Part shown: in pieces, positions 42,672-51,274 of the stretch
How positions within the stretch are numbered: position 1 is the first letter of the stretch
How the letters are laid out: each line of letters starts with the position of its first letter
Source: an uncultured Phascolarctobacterium sp.
GTDB taxonomy: Bacteria > Bacillota > Negativicutes > Acidaminococcales > Acidaminococcaceae
DNA length: 64,000 nt
Assembly (NCBI GenBank): GCA_905200645.1
Contig: CAJKLD010000001.1
Span: 62,001 to 126,000, forward strand
Direction of reading: 5' to 3'
The notes under the pieces: model-generated
What the model saw: the letters and a program-made list of their open reading frames with translations, nothing else
Databases searched by the model: none
What the model was told of the DNA's origin: nothing
Made by a program: the position numbers and the translations under genes

Positions 42672-43205
42672 TTAAATGGCTTTGCCCATTTGGTAAGCTT
42701 CTTCTACAGCAGGAGTCGCTTTGACTGCGCCTTTTTCGTAAACGTCTTCGCCATAGATTTTACCTTTGACTACTGCGTCTGTAAGGCAGTCGGTGAAGCC
42801 TGCCAGTGCATCCATGGTACGTTCCATAGAAGCTTTGTGTTCGGCGGCAGTAGCGATAAAATAGAATTCTTTATTGGTGATTTCAGTCCATTTAGATACG
42901 CTGCGGTCAATGATGGCTTTCATTTGCGCGCTCATGGAATAAAAATATACCGGTGTTGCCAAAACTATAACATCTGCTTTTAGCATTTTGGCAATAATAG
43001 CGTTAGCGTCGTCCTTTTGCACGCAGATACTGGTTTCACGGCAGCCGTAGCAAGCTAAGCAATTGTTAATTTTTTTGCTTTGCAGCCAAATTTTTTCTAC
43101 GCTGTGACCTGCTTCTTCTGCGCCTCGAAGAAAAGCGTCGCATAAAATGTCGGAGTTACCGCCCTTGCGGGGGCTGCCTGCTAAAATTAAAACCTTTTTA
43201 CTCAT
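42672..43205 (-). CDS. NADPH-dependent FMN reductase-like flavodoxin-fold protein 2
   Basis: A 177-aa flavodoxin-fold reductase, paralogous in type to the gene at 40804. FMN loop GSPRKGGNSD (residues 10-19), flavin region ATPVYFYSMSAQMKAIIDRS, and a Cys cluster NCLACYGCRETSIC (Cys 49, 52, 55, 61). Start: minus-strand ATG at 43205, GAGG 8 bases upstream; ATG 43211 is too close to that site. It has its own promoter P3 with the 19-bp spacer. Confidence 0.87.
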   Translation of the reverse strand: MSKKVLILAGSPRKGGNSDILCDAFLRGAEEAGHSVEKIWLQSKKINNCLACYGCRETSICVQKDDANAIIAKMLKADVIVLATPVYFYSMSAQMKAIIDRSVSKWTEITNKEFYFIATAAEHKASMERTMDALAGFTDCLTDAVVKGKIYGEDVYEKGAVKATPAVEEAYQMGKAI

Positions 43206-43236
43206 AACCATTACCTCTTTTTTATTAGTTTTTCAT

Positions 43237-43267
43237 ATTATAATACTTAGAGTAAGGGTTAAGTCAA
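43237..43267 (-). promoter_or_regulatory. MerR-type promoter P3
   Basis: Minus strand TTGACT, 19-bp spacer, TATAAT. The operator CTTAACC-CTTA-CTCTAAG (43246-43263) keeps only the outer four bases of each arm, so binding should be weaker than at P1 and P2. Confidence 0.7.
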
Positions 43268-43281
43268 GAGTTATTCTGATG

Positions 43282-43734
43282 TTATTTTTGGCTTTTGCGT
43301 TTTTCCAATAAATAATATACTGCGCTAGTAAAAATTATCATGTAGCCAAGAAGCTCATGGCCTTCTTCCAGCAAATTTTTAATACTTTCGTGGAAATGCG
43401 TACCGCTCAGCAGCTGCACAACAGAGCGCATACCGATAATGCGGGAAAAGACGAGCACAATTATTAAGCCAAGACAGAGAAGCCAATAAGACTTAGTATT
43501 CATAAAGTCGGCAAGCTCTTTAGCAGCCCGTGTGATGCCGTTACGCAGAGCGAGCCAAATGCAAAGTAACGCTGCCGGAATAGCAATAAACTTCCAAGCT
43601 CCATGAAAAATATTGTCAAATATTCCGTCCCACTCGCGTATCAGCATACAAAATAAAAAACCTGATATTAACCATAAGCCATGAGCTTTATCCTGAAATA
43701 ATTTATAAGTAAAGATGAGTACACTTAAAAGCAA
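43282..43734 (-). CDS. Hypothetical multi-pass membrane protein
   Basis: A 150-aa protein with four or five membrane helices (first from the N-terminus, then about 19-33, 46-63, 81-100 and 128-145) and one conserved-looking loop (FSRIIGMRSVVQLLSGTHFHE). No family recognised. The start is a TTG at 43734 without a good ribosome site, and an in-frame stop lies two codons upstream; the protein may be N-terminally truncated. It could be co-transcribed with the FMN reductase 2 gene downstream of it. Confidence 0.55.
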   Translation of the reverse strand: MLLSVLIFTYKLFQDKAHGLWLISGFLFCMLIREWDGIFDNIFHGAWKFIAIPAALLCIWLALRNGITRAAKELADFMNTKSYWLLCLGLIIVLVFSRIIGMRSVVQLLSGTHFHESIKNLLEEGHELLGYMIIFTSAVYYLLEKRKSQK

Positions 43735-43957
43735 CTTTTAAAATTTTTCTCTAATGAAAAATATAATTTCAATACAGTATCTGTGGATTTGGCATAATAG
43801 ATGTGTTTACCAGCTTGGCCGTTATGCTTTTAAGTTGTTGCGGGTTATGTCATATTATTTTTTACAGCTGTAGAATTTCCGGGCAATTTTGTGCTAAAAT
43901 AAGAACAAGAAATATTCGGAGAAAAATTAAATATAGAGATTTTTTGGGAGGCATATT

Positions 43958-45073
43958 ATGATTAACACAACCAGCTACACAGTAAATCTTTCATCCTATT
44001 CTATTGGCGCTGACGCATATAAGCAGATACCCTATGCAGCGCGCTTTTTAGGCAAAAAAGTTGTAGTTATCGGCGGTAAAACGGCGTTATCCAAAGCTAA
44101 GGCTGCTATTATTGAAGGTATAGCAGATTCTGACATTGAAATTCTTGATTTCGTATGGTACGGCGGCGAATGCACCCATGAAAACAGTCACATGCTCATG
44201 GATTTGCCTCAAGTGCAGCAAGCAGATATTCTTTTTGCCGTAGGCGGCGGACGTGCCATTGATACCGTAAAATATGCGGCGCATTTAATGGATAAGCCTT
44301 TATTTACTTTTCCTACGGTAGGCTCCAACTGTGCGGCCTTTTCTGCGCAAGCTATTATGTACTATCCGGGCGGCAGCTATCGCGGTAATTTCCCCACTAA
44401 ACCCTGCAACCACTGCTTTATCAATTCTGCTATTATTGCTGACTCTCCCGAACCGCTTTTCTGGGCCGGTATTGGCGATGCCCTTTCTAAAGAATTTGAA
44501 GTTGTGTTTGCTACTCAGGATGATCAGTTGTTCCATACCACCTTGTTAGGACAGCAAATCAGCCGCGTATGCACCGCGCCGATTTTGGAGAATGGTAAGA
44601 AAGCGCTGGATGATTTCCGTGCTCATCGCAATAGCTTCGAGCTGATTCAGGTCATTTTGGATATTATTATTTCTACGGGCCTGGCTTCTAATTTGACAAC
44701 CACTGCGGATAATTCCTACTACTATAACAGTATGCTTGCTCATTGCGTATATTATGGCTCCACCGTTACCAAGAAAGGTCATAATCATCTGCACGGCGAG
44801 GTAGTTGCATTGGGAACCTTGGTACAGGTTGCTTATGCAGGCGATATGGAAATGATGCATAAGCTGATGGAGTTTAACTACTCTATCGGCCTGCCTGTCT
44901 GCTTTGACGATATAGAAATAGAGGAAGATGAATTTGAAACTATGTATGAAAAATTCAAAACCTCTGCCGGCTGGAAGCATAAGCCTAAATGCGTCAACAA
45001 GGAGCATTTCTTCGAGGTTATGAAAGAAGTTAACCGTTTAGGACGCGCTTATAAAGCAAGCCAAAAGCAATGA
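43958..45073 (+). CDS. Iron-type alcohol / glycerol dehydrogenase-like protein
   Basis: A 371-aa group III (iron-containing) alcohol dehydrogenase, closest in layout to glycerol dehydrogenase. NAD-binding half with KKVVVIGGKTAL and FAVGGGRAIDTVKYAA (GGGRAID about 96-102), then FPTVGSNCAAFSAQAI. Metal-binding half with GIGDALSKEFE (Asp), and the His pairs HCVYYGSTVTKKGHNHLHGE. The motif HLHGEVVALG holds the last metal His. It is probably NAD-dependent; the substrate (glycerol, another polyol or an aldehyde) is not clear. GGAGG precedes ATG 43958, and an extended -10 (TGCTAAAAT at 43892-43900) is a weak promoter candidate. Confidence 0.85.
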   Translation: MINTTSYTVNLSSYSIGADAYKQIPYAARFLGKKVVVIGGKTALSKAKAAIIEGIADSDIEILDFVWYGGECTHENSHMLMDLPQVQQADILFAVGGGRAIDTVKYAAHLMDKPLFTFPTVGSNCAAFSAQAIMYYPGGSYRGNFPTKPCNHCFINSAIIADSPEPLFWAGIGDALSKEFEVVFATQDDQLFHTTLLGQQISRVCTAPILENGKKALDDFRAHRNSFELIQVILDIIISTGLASNLTTTADNSYYYNSMLAHCVYYGSTVTKKGHNHLHGEVVALGTLVQVAYAGDMEMMHKLMEFNYSIGLPVCFDDIEIEEDEFETMYEKFKTSAGWKHKPKCVNKEHFFEVMKEVNRLGRAYKASQKQ

Positions 45074-45097
45074 TTGAGAGAAAATATTGCAAAGTAG

Positions 45098-45126
45098 TTG
45101 ACATAAATTTTCTCTTGTGGTATTAT
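45098..45126 (+). promoter_or_regulatory. Promoter for tRNA-Leu(CAG)
   Basis: TTGACA at 45098-45103 and TATTAT at 45121-45126, 17-bp spacer. Confidence 0.85.
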
Positions 45127-45152
45127 ATATCCGTTGCTGATGCAGCAATAAT

Positions 45153-45238
45153 GCGGTAGTGGCGGAACGGCAGACGCGCTAGCCTCAGGAGCTAGTGGGG
45201 GCAACCCCGTGGAGGTTCAAATCCTCTCTACCGCACCA
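45153..45238 (+). tRNA. tRNA-Leu (anticodon CAG)
   Basis: Eighty-six nucleotides with encoded CCA. Acceptor GCGGTAG pairs with CTACCGC; anticodon loop CTCAGGA reads CAG; long variable arm (TGGGGGCAACCCCGT) and AGGTTCAAATCCT T arm as in leucine tRNAs. Confidence 0.96.
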
Positions 45239-45249
45239 AGTTGATATTA

Positions 45250-45279
45250 AAGACCTAAGATTTTTCTTAGGTCTTTTTT
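45250..45279 (+). terminator. Terminator after tRNA-Leu(CAG)
   Basis: Eleven-base-pair stem AAGACCTAAGA/TCTTAGGTCTT (45250-45260 with 45265-45275), loop TTTT, T run. Confidence 0.9.
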
Positions 45280-45367
45280 GTTGTGTCTAAAGCTTGCAAA
45301 GCACGTGAAATTATGTGACAATATATTTAATATCAGGAGAATGCTCTAAGCGAGGGAGTGAAATAAA

Positions 45368-45952
45368 ATGCAGGGACGAGAATTGAAAATGGCTGCGCTG
45401 CTGCTTGCCGGCTTCTTTTTAGTAGGCGCGGCGGCAGGCGCCGCGTATGCGCTTGTGAGCGCCAGCGGCGTGGAAGCGCAAAAATATAATACGGCGCAGC
45501 TTACGCAAAATTTGCAGTTTGCAGAGGTAGAAGCAGGCCGTTTGCAGTGTGTTGTTTTGCAGGATAAGGCGGAGCTTTATAATAAACCTTCCGGCTTAGA
45601 GGGTAAGGTTATTGAGTATATGTCTAAGGGAGTGCGGGTGGATTATTTGGATACTGTTTCCAGCATGGATAAGGACGAGCGCTACGCCGTAACAACGGTG
45701 GAAATGCAGTTTCAGCGTCTTTGGGGAGCGCGGCACATTATTCCTTTAGGCACGCAGGTTATGATTTTACGGTCAGATGACGGCAGCGGCGAAATTAAGG
45801 GACGAGTATTTGTTGACGGAAAATATTACGACAAGGATTTTGATACGCAGTATTTGCGTTTTCCCTATGTAGGGCAGTGGAAAAAGGTAGAGTTTCAAGG
45901 TAAGCCGGGCTTTATGAAATACGAAGCTCTTTCTGAAAGCAAGCTGATGTGA
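45368..45952 (+). CDS. Membrane-anchored exported protein, unknown
   Basis: A 194-aa protein with an N-terminal membrane helix (about 8-33, Ala/Gly-rich, AALLLAGFFLVGAAAGAAYA) and an extracytoplasmic beta-rich domain. The strand pattern LQCVVLQDKAELYNKPSG...VEYMSKGVRVDYLDTV resembles an SH3-like (SH3_3) fold, as does the end VGQWKKVEFQGKPGFMKYEAL. Function unknown. Start ATG 45368 is preceded by a weak GAGGGAG. It is followed directly by a gene of similar design, and both end at one terminator, so they form a two-gene operon. Confidence 0.7.
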   Translation: MQGRELKMAALLLAGFFLVGAAAGAAYALVSASGVEAQKYNTAQLTQNLQFAEVEAGRLQCVVLQDKAELYNKPSGLEGKVIEYMSKGVRVDYLDTVSSMDKDERYAVTTVEMQFQRLWGARHIIPLGTQVMILRSDDGSGEIKGRVFVDGKYYDKDFDTQYLRFPYVGQWKKVEFQGKPGFMKYEALSESKLM

Positions 45953-45962
45953 GGTGCCACCG

Positions 45963-46469
45963 ATGAGTAAGAAAACGATATTGATGATGTTAGCTTTTTT
46001 ATGTGCCGTGACGGGCTTTATGGCCGCCAATAATATTTTAGGAATGCATATTAGGACGATTACCGTAGCTAACGGCGATGCGTTTTATGCAGAGCCTTCG
46101 GTGACGGCTGCCAGCATTACGGCAAATTTTAATGTGGGCGATAAGCTTTTGGTTGGTGAAAAGCTGGAGCTGAAACAGCCTACTGCCGCCGTCATGAAAA
46201 AAAGCCTGCTGATAGAGGATGAGGAAAAGACAAAATACAAGCTGGAAGCAGGCGCTGCTTATAAAATTGCTGATGCTAATTTAAGCAAGAATACGGGGAA
46301 GCCGGACAGCCCCTGTGTGTTAGAGGTGAAAACAACTACCGGAGCGCTGGTGAAGCTAAAGGTGAAGAAGGCTGACGTGCTGCCCGTGGACGAGGGCACG
46401 TGGATTAAGGTGCGTAAAAAGGACAGCGATAAGGAAGGCTGGCTGCGCATTAAAACTCAATGGTATTAA
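45963..46469 (+). CDS. Exported SH3-like domain protein, unknown
   Basis: A 168-aa protein with an N-terminal signal or anchor (about residues 5-25) and an SH3-like C-terminus (GTWIKVRKKDSDKEGWLRI), preceded by DAFYAEPSVTAASITANFNV, the usual first strand of bacterial SH3 domains that bind the cell wall. Start: ATG 45963 with GAGGTG at 45951-45956; GTG 45954 overlaps that site. Its ribosome site overlaps the stop of the preceding gene. Envelope or cell-wall role is inference. Confidence 0.72.
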   Translation: MSKKTILMMLAFLCAVTGFMAANNILGMHIRTITVANGDAFYAEPSVTAASITANFNVGDKLLVGEKLELKQPTAAVMKKSLLIEDEEKTKYKLEAGAAYKIADANLSKNTGKPDSPCVLEVKTTTGALVKLKVKKADVLPVDEGTWIKVRKKDSDKEGWLRIKTQWY

Positions 46470-46477
46470 AAAAATTA

Positions 46478-46506
46478 GGGACCACTTTTGTAGTGGTCCC
46501 ATTTTT
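46478..46506. terminator. Bidirectional terminator before ptuB end
   Basis: Perfect 9-bp stem GGGACCACT/AGTGGTCCC (46478-46486 with 46492-46500), loop TTTGT, then ATTTTTAT on the plus strand; on the minus strand TAATTTTTTT follows. Serves the convergent ptuB gene as well. Confidence 0.9.
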
Positions 46507-46516
46507 ATACAGCCAT

Positions 46517-47296
46517 TTATAATTTATTGCCGCTGGCTTGGATGACTTGTTCTGCTGCTTCGCCGAGATACCAGCGTGTTACCGAAAAGAACGGTAAAGT
46601 AGTATTTTCATAATTGGGCAGCAGGCAGATTTCTGCCAGCATGGTAAGCACGTCTTCCAAATTTGCACCTTGTTCCAATTCGGCGGCGATTTCGTCCTCC
46701 AGCTTTTGAATAACTGCCAAACGCATACGCATGAGGCGGGGCGCGTTGAGATTTAGTTCTTTGATGGTCCTTTCGGCTTTGTACCACAGCTTTTTAGGGC
46801 AGCTGGTTTTATCCACCAGCATTTTGCCTGAATGCTCTGTGTAGCAAAAGATACGCACCTTTCCGGGAATCGTCAGCGGATTAAGCATTAAAGAAGTAAT
46901 AGGCTTACTGCCCTTGGGAACGTCGCAGCTGCGGTCAAATTTATTTTTAGAATAACGCCACTTCGCGTCAGGAACATAGGGTTGACTGCCGCCATGGCAA
47001 ACGCCTAAAAGATTACGCCAGTCTAAATGATAATTATGATGATTTTTAAGCGTAGCGCTTTTGGGATAAAAATGCTCTACGCGAAAGTCATCCACTTCGG
47101 AATCTTCTTCTGCCAATTTAATGCTAATTTCGCAGTAGGCGCATAGGCCGTGCTGGTCATGGATAATTTGCTCTTTTACTTGCTGGTAGCCGTGACGGGC
47201 GCGGCGGCGGAAATGCTCCCATGATTCTTCCGGAAATTTTTTACGATAGCGCTTTAAAGCTTCCGGTTCTTCTTTGCTTTTATATACTCGTTTCAT
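46517..47296 (-). CDS. ptuB: PtuB-like HNH endonuclease of a Septu system
   Basis: Effector nuclease of the two-gene Septu anti-phage system. The 259-aa protein has an HNH core: CAYC (Cys52, Cys55), VEHFYPKS with His75, and DWRNLLGVCHGG with Asn95 and Cys100, the zinc and catalytic positions of the family. The N-terminal segment is Arg/Lys-rich (RRRARHGYQQVKEQI). The first four bases overlap the ptuA stop (ATGA), so expression is coupled. The same ATPase-HNH pair also serves as effector of some retrons, but no reverse transcriptase lies next to it. Confidence 0.87.
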   Translation of the reverse strand: MKRVYKSKEEPEALKRYRKKFPEESWEHFRRRARHGYQQVKEQIIHDQHGLCAYCEISIKLAEEDSEVDDFRVEHFYPKSATLKNHHNYHLDWRNLLGVCHGGSQPYVPDAKWRYSKNKFDRSCDVPKGSKPITSLMLNPLTIPGKVRIFCYTEHSGKMLVDKTSCPKKLWYKAERTIKELNLNAPRLMRMRLAVIQKLEDEIAAELEQGANLEDVLTMLAEICLLPNYENTTLPFFSVTRWYLGEAAEQVIQASGNKL

Positions 47297-48597
47297 GAGC
47301 GCTTCCTCCGGAACTGGCGCATACGAATATCCATATCTGCCCGCAGCAGAGCAGGTTCATTGCCCTGCGCCCAGGCGTCAAGTTGCTTACGCAGCTTCAG
47401 CGCTTCTTCCGAATCCCACTTATCTTCGCTGACAAGGTTAAGATAGCGTTTAAGACTTTGCACAATAGGCAGCTTTTCAGAACGTAGATTAACATTTTGA
47501 ATATCCTGCAAAATTTGCGAGCTGGATGCACCTAAAGCAAAGCTGACGCGGCGCACACCTTCAAAGCTGCGGCCCCAAACAAGCACGCGCACGCTTTCTG
47601 GCGGAACGCTGCTTAAAACCTGCGGACTGTGGGTGGTGACAATAAATTGTATTTGAGGAAATGCCCGCTGCATATCCAGCAGCACTGTTTGCTGCCACAA
47701 AGGATGCAGATGCATATCAATTTCGTCAATGAGAACAACACCGGGAGTATCGGTAATAGCTTTTTCGCCCAGCTGCGGGTTAAGACGTACTATGCGGTAG
47801 GCTAAATCGGCAACCATGCTTAAAATACTGCGGAAACCATCGCTTAAATCATCGGCAAGCATTTCACCTACATCTGGATGCTGTAGCACGAAGCAGCCTA
47901 ATTGGGAATTAAAATATAAATCATGGAAGCCGGTGCTTTCTAAGCAGACGTTGATGGCCTGCTGCACGGCTTTTTTAATTATAGCATAATGAGTCTGCTG
48001 ATTTCCCTGAATAGCACCTTGATTGATGCGCATAAACCAACTGCCAAAGGTGTTATAAGAGGATGAAGGCTCCATACATTCCTGATAGCCAATGGTGCGA
48101 TCTTCCAGTGCAGTGTTTTCTTCCTGCATTAAATGACTGTCTACCCAAATGCGGGCTGTGCCGTAATAGGCAAAAGCCGGAAGAATAATTTCTTCTTTGT
48201 CGTTTATTGCCTGACGCAGATTTTCGCCTTTGTTGATTAGGTCGTCTGTCTGCTCTTCTGCTAAATCGGCTTGAGTATAGGTTTTGCTACAGGTGACTTT
48301 TTTTCCGTGCACTGTGCCTTCTAATTCAATAGTTAGAGGATATTTTGCTTCCATATGGTCAATATGACGGCCATCATTTTTGTAAACGGGAATACGTCGT
48401 ACATCCTTAGGAGTTATTTGTCGGCCGGAAATTTGCATACCGCGTAAATATGGTTCTATGGCAATGGCAAGCGCATCAAAAATAGCGGTTTTGCCTTTAC
48501 CGTTTTCGCCCACAATTACTGTCAGCTTAGAATCAAAATCAATGTCCAGCTTATCATAGCAACGAAAATTTTTCAGCTTCAATCTGTCAATTTGCAT
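47293..48597 (-). CDS. ptuA: PtuA-like AAA/ABC-type ATPase of a Septu system
   Basis: Overcoming-lysogenisation/RecF-like ATPase that senses infection and holds the PtuB nuclease in check. The 434-aa protein has Walker A GENGKGKT (residues 30-37) after KLKNFRCYDKLDIDFD, a signature-like LSDGFRS (251-257), Walker B VVLIDEID (287-294) with the family HLHP, and the H-loop TTHSPQVLSSV (321-331). Middle coiled insertion is short. Minus-strand ATG at 48597 follows GGAGGCAAGAAC. A TATAAT-like -10 lies at 48629-48634 on the minus strand but its -35 is poor. Confidence 0.88.
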   Translation of the reverse strand: MQIDRLKLKNFRCYDKLDIDFDSKLTVIVGENGKGKTAIFDALAIAIEPYLRGMQISGRQITPKDVRRIPVYKNDGRHIDHMEAKYPLTIELEGTVHGKKVTCSKTYTQADLAEEQTDDLINKGENLRQAINDKEEIILPAFAYYGTARIWVDSHLMQEENTALEDRTIGYQECMEPSSSYNTFGSWFMRINQGAIQGNQQTHYAIIKKAVQQAINVCLESTGFHDLYFNSQLGCFVLQHPDVGEMLADDLSDGFRSILSMVADLAYRIVRLNPQLGEKAITDTPGVVLIDEIDMHLHPLWQQTVLLDMQRAFPQIQFIVTTHSPQVLSSVPPESVRVLVWGRSFEGVRRVSFALGASSSQILQDIQNVNLRSEKLPIVQSLKRYLNLVSEDKWDSEEALKLRKQLDAWAQGNEPALLRADMDIRMRQFRRKRS

Positions 48598-48674
48598 GTT
48601 CTTGCCTCCATTCTGTTTCTATATTAACATTATACAGCGAAATAGTGCAGAGGATAAGCTTTTTATAGTAAAGA

Positions 48675-48704
48675 TTGGGAAATTTTTGCGAAAAGGTGTA
48701 TAAT
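48675..48704 (+). promoter_or_regulatory. Promoter for the DUF401 gene
   Basis: TTGGGA at 48675-48680 and TATAAT at 48699-48704 with an 18-bp spacer, about 70 bases before the DUF401 start and divergent from ptuA. Confidence 0.6.
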
Positions 48705-48774
48705 AAACAGGCAACTTTCCACTTTGGGCTGTTGAAAAATTAGTAATACAAGCAATACTTCGAGGATGGTGTTT

Positions 48775-49992
48775 ATGAATATATTTCTGCTTTTAGCCAT
48801 AGCTATGGCGTTGATTATTATTTTACTGCGCAAGCATGTACCCATAGGACCGTGTATGCTGGCGGGCGGTTTGTTTATTTGGGTGATGAAAACGCCGGAG
48901 CCTCGTTATTTGTGGCAGGCCTTAACGGAAACATTTTCTATGAATCGTACCTATGATATTCTTTTTGCTTTATATTTTGTTATGTGCTTAGAAATTGAGC
49001 TGCGCACCAGCGGCGCCTTGGCAGGTATGGTACAGGCGTTGCAGCGTATTTTTTCCAGCACTAAGGTAACGCTGGCGGTTATGCCTGCTTTTTTAGGCTT
49101 GCTGCCTTCTTTGGGCGGCGCGCGTTTTTCGGCTCCTATTGTTGAAGAAGCCAGCAAGAAATTATCTATTACGCAGGAACATAGAGCTGCAATCAATTTT
49201 TGGTTTCGCCATATTTTTGAATTTTCCAGTCCTATTATTCCCGGCATGATTATGGCCTGTAATATTGCCGGTGTGCCTTACAGCGATTTTATTATGCATT
49301 TATGCTGGTTGACGGTGCTGGCTTTTGTAGTTGGCTGGCTGGTTATTATTATGCCTATTAAAACAGATACCGCAACTGGCTTTCAAGAGGATAACAGGCA
49401 AAACGCGCAAAATACGCAGGACTTGTGGCTGAGCTTATCACCGGTGGTTTTGACTTTTATTTTAGTAGTATTCTGCGGTATGAACGCTTCTATGGGTATG
49501 GGCGTTGTTACGGTCGGCTTGTTTATCGTGCTGCATTTTAGCAAGCGTTTTGTAAGCTTGAAAGAGGTTGTTATTGGTGCGCTGGATAAAAAGATGTTTT
49601 TCAACGTGCTGTGTATTCTTTATTTTATTCAAATTTTAACGGTTACGAATGTACTGCGCGAGATAGTTACTGCTTTTCAAAGCTCTCCTTTACCGGTGCC
49701 AGTGATTATTGCCTGCGTTTCATTTATTATTGGTGTTTTAACTGGTATGAGCCAAGGACATGTAGCGATTGTCATGCCTATTGTTGCAGCTATGTCTACA
49801 GGCGATTTGAATTTGGCAGGCGTAGCCATGGCCTTTGGCGTAGCCGGACAAATGCTTACGCCTACGCATATGTGCTTAGTAGTAACAGTAGATTATTTTA
49901 AGTCCAATTTCTTTAAAACCTTGCAGCCTATTTTGCTGTGTGAGGTTATTATTTTGACTGTGTTCAGCGTGTACTCTTATTTTACATGGTAA
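48775..49992 (+). CDS. DUF401 family integral membrane protein
   Basis: A 405-aa polytopic membrane protein of the DUF401 family, a group of putative anion or organic-acid transporters in the ion-transporter superfamily. About ten to eleven membrane helices; family motifs include LPSLGGARFSAPIVEEA (after helix 4), FWFRHIFEFSSPIIPG and GMSQGHVAIVMPIVAAMS near the C-terminus. The substrate is not known. Start: ATG 48775 with GAGG 9 bases upstream; ATG 48766 is too near that site. Monocistronic, bounded by a promoter and a terminator. Confidence 0.85.
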   Translation: MNIFLLLAIAMALIIILLRKHVPIGPCMLAGGLFIWVMKTPEPRYLWQALTETFSMNRTYDILFALYFVMCLEIELRTSGALAGMVQALQRIFSSTKVTLAVMPAFLGLLPSLGGARFSAPIVEEASKKLSITQEHRAAINFWFRHIFEFSSPIIPGMIMACNIAGVPYSDFIMHLCWLTVLAFVVGWLVIIMPIKTDTATGFQEDNRQNAQNTQDLWLSLSPVVLTFILVVFCGMNASMGMGVVTVGLFIVLHFSKRFVSLKEVVIGALDKKMFFNVLCILYFIQILTVTNVLREIVTAFQSSPLPVPVIIACVSFIIGVLTGMSQGHVAIVMPIVAAMSTGDLNLAGVAMAFGVAGQMLTPTHMCLVVTVDYFKSNFFKTLQPILLCEVIILTVFSVYSYFTW

Positions 49993-50042
49993 GTTTATGT
50001 TAGCTGTTTGGTTTACCTTGCATAGATTTTTAATATTATAAA

Positions 50043-50088
50043 AGCTACCTCAAGTTAAAGATTATTTTAACTTGGGGTAGCTTTTTTT
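50043..50088. terminator. Bidirectional terminator between DUF401 gene and ackA remnant
   Basis: Seventeen-base-pair stem (50043-50059 with 50066-50082, one G-U), followed by TTTTTT on the plus strand; on the minus strand a short T run also follows. Confidence 0.9.
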
Positions 50089-50132
50089 ATGTTAAAATGC
50101 TGCAATTGATTTTTAGAGAAAATTTTTTGAGC

Positions 50133-51074
50133 TTAGTCTTCCTTAGTTAAATTTGCTTGTTTGCAAATTCTGGCAGTATCGTTGGCAATAATAATTTCTT
50201 CATTGATAGGGATAACAAATACTTGTACCCGTGAACGATTAGAGCTTATTTCTACCTCTCTACCGTGATAATGGTTTCTTTTCTTGTCAATACTTGTTTC
50301 CAAATATTCAAGACCTTTAAAGATGTCGCTTCTCATGCGTGCGGAATTTTCGCCTAGGCCTGCCGTGAAAACGATGGCATCAACTCCGCCCATGGCCGCT
50401 ACATAAGAGCCAATGGTTTTTCTTACTCTGTAAGCATATAATTCCCATGCCAGTCTGCATCTATCGTTGCCTAAATCATAATTTTTTTCAATATCGCGAA
50501 AATCGCTGGAAACACCGGAGATACCTAAAATACCGGACTGCTTATTCAAATAAATATCCATTTCTTCCGGAGACAGGTTTTTCTTTTTCATTAAATAGGA
50601 CACAATAGCAGGGTCGATTTCACCGCATCGTGTGCCCATAACCAAACCGTCTAACGGAGTCAAACCCATAGAAGTATCTACTCCCTTACCGAATTTTATG
50701 GCCGCGATGGAAGAACCGCTGCCTAAATGACAGGTTATAATTCTCAGCTTGCTGATATGTTCGCCAATCAATTTTGCTGCTCGTTTTGAGACATATCTAT
50801 GAGAGATACCGTGGAAACCATACTTGCGAATACCGTATTGCTCGTAGGCGTCATAGGGAAGGCCGTAAATGTAGGCATAATCCGGCATAGTTTGGTGAAA
50901 AGCCGTATCAAAAACGGCTACCTGAGGAATATTAGGCAAAATATTTCTGCAAATATTGATGCCGACAATATTTGGCGGATTGTGCAGCGGAGCAAGCTCG
51001 CTGCAGGCTTCTATATCCTTCATAACCTTATCAGTAATCAGACAGCTGTCGGCAAAAAGCTCGCCGCCGTGAAC
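50133..51074 (-). pseudogene. ackA: Acetate kinase, 5' end lost
   Basis: Leftward remnant of acetate kinase. Recognisable sequence starts at FVHGGELFADSC (51074), matching the family motif VHGGE, and continues intact through LAPLHNPPN, FDTAFHQTMP, YGFHGISHRYV, HLGSGSSIAAI, MGTRCGEIDPAIV, FTAGLGENSARMR to the end at 50133. Full-length AckA has about 400 residues; the first 85 or so, including the NxGSSSLK nucleotide and substrate motif, are absent, and upstream the frame hits a TGA within about 20 codons. The largest ATG-started frame left is 296 codons. It cannot be a working kinase unless restarted elsewhere. Confidence 0.85.
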
Positions 51075-51274
51075 AAACAGAAAGCTATTGAACTGTATAG
51101 CCTTCGTTTTTCAGTTGTATTATAACTTTTTTAGGTTTGAATAGACCATGTATAAATCTACAATAAAATGCTTAGTTTTTTTGGCAAAAATATAAAATAA
51201 AATATTTTTAAACTGCATTATTGGCTCTTTTGTGTAAATCTCCAAAAAAAATCAAGCTTATTTTAAAGATTGCT

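Noticed and set aside
46517..48597. Retron of the Ec78 type, which uses the same ATPase-HNH pair
   Set aside because: No reverse transcriptase frame or msr/msd-like inverted repeats lie on either side; the neighbours are exported proteins and a DUF401 transporter.
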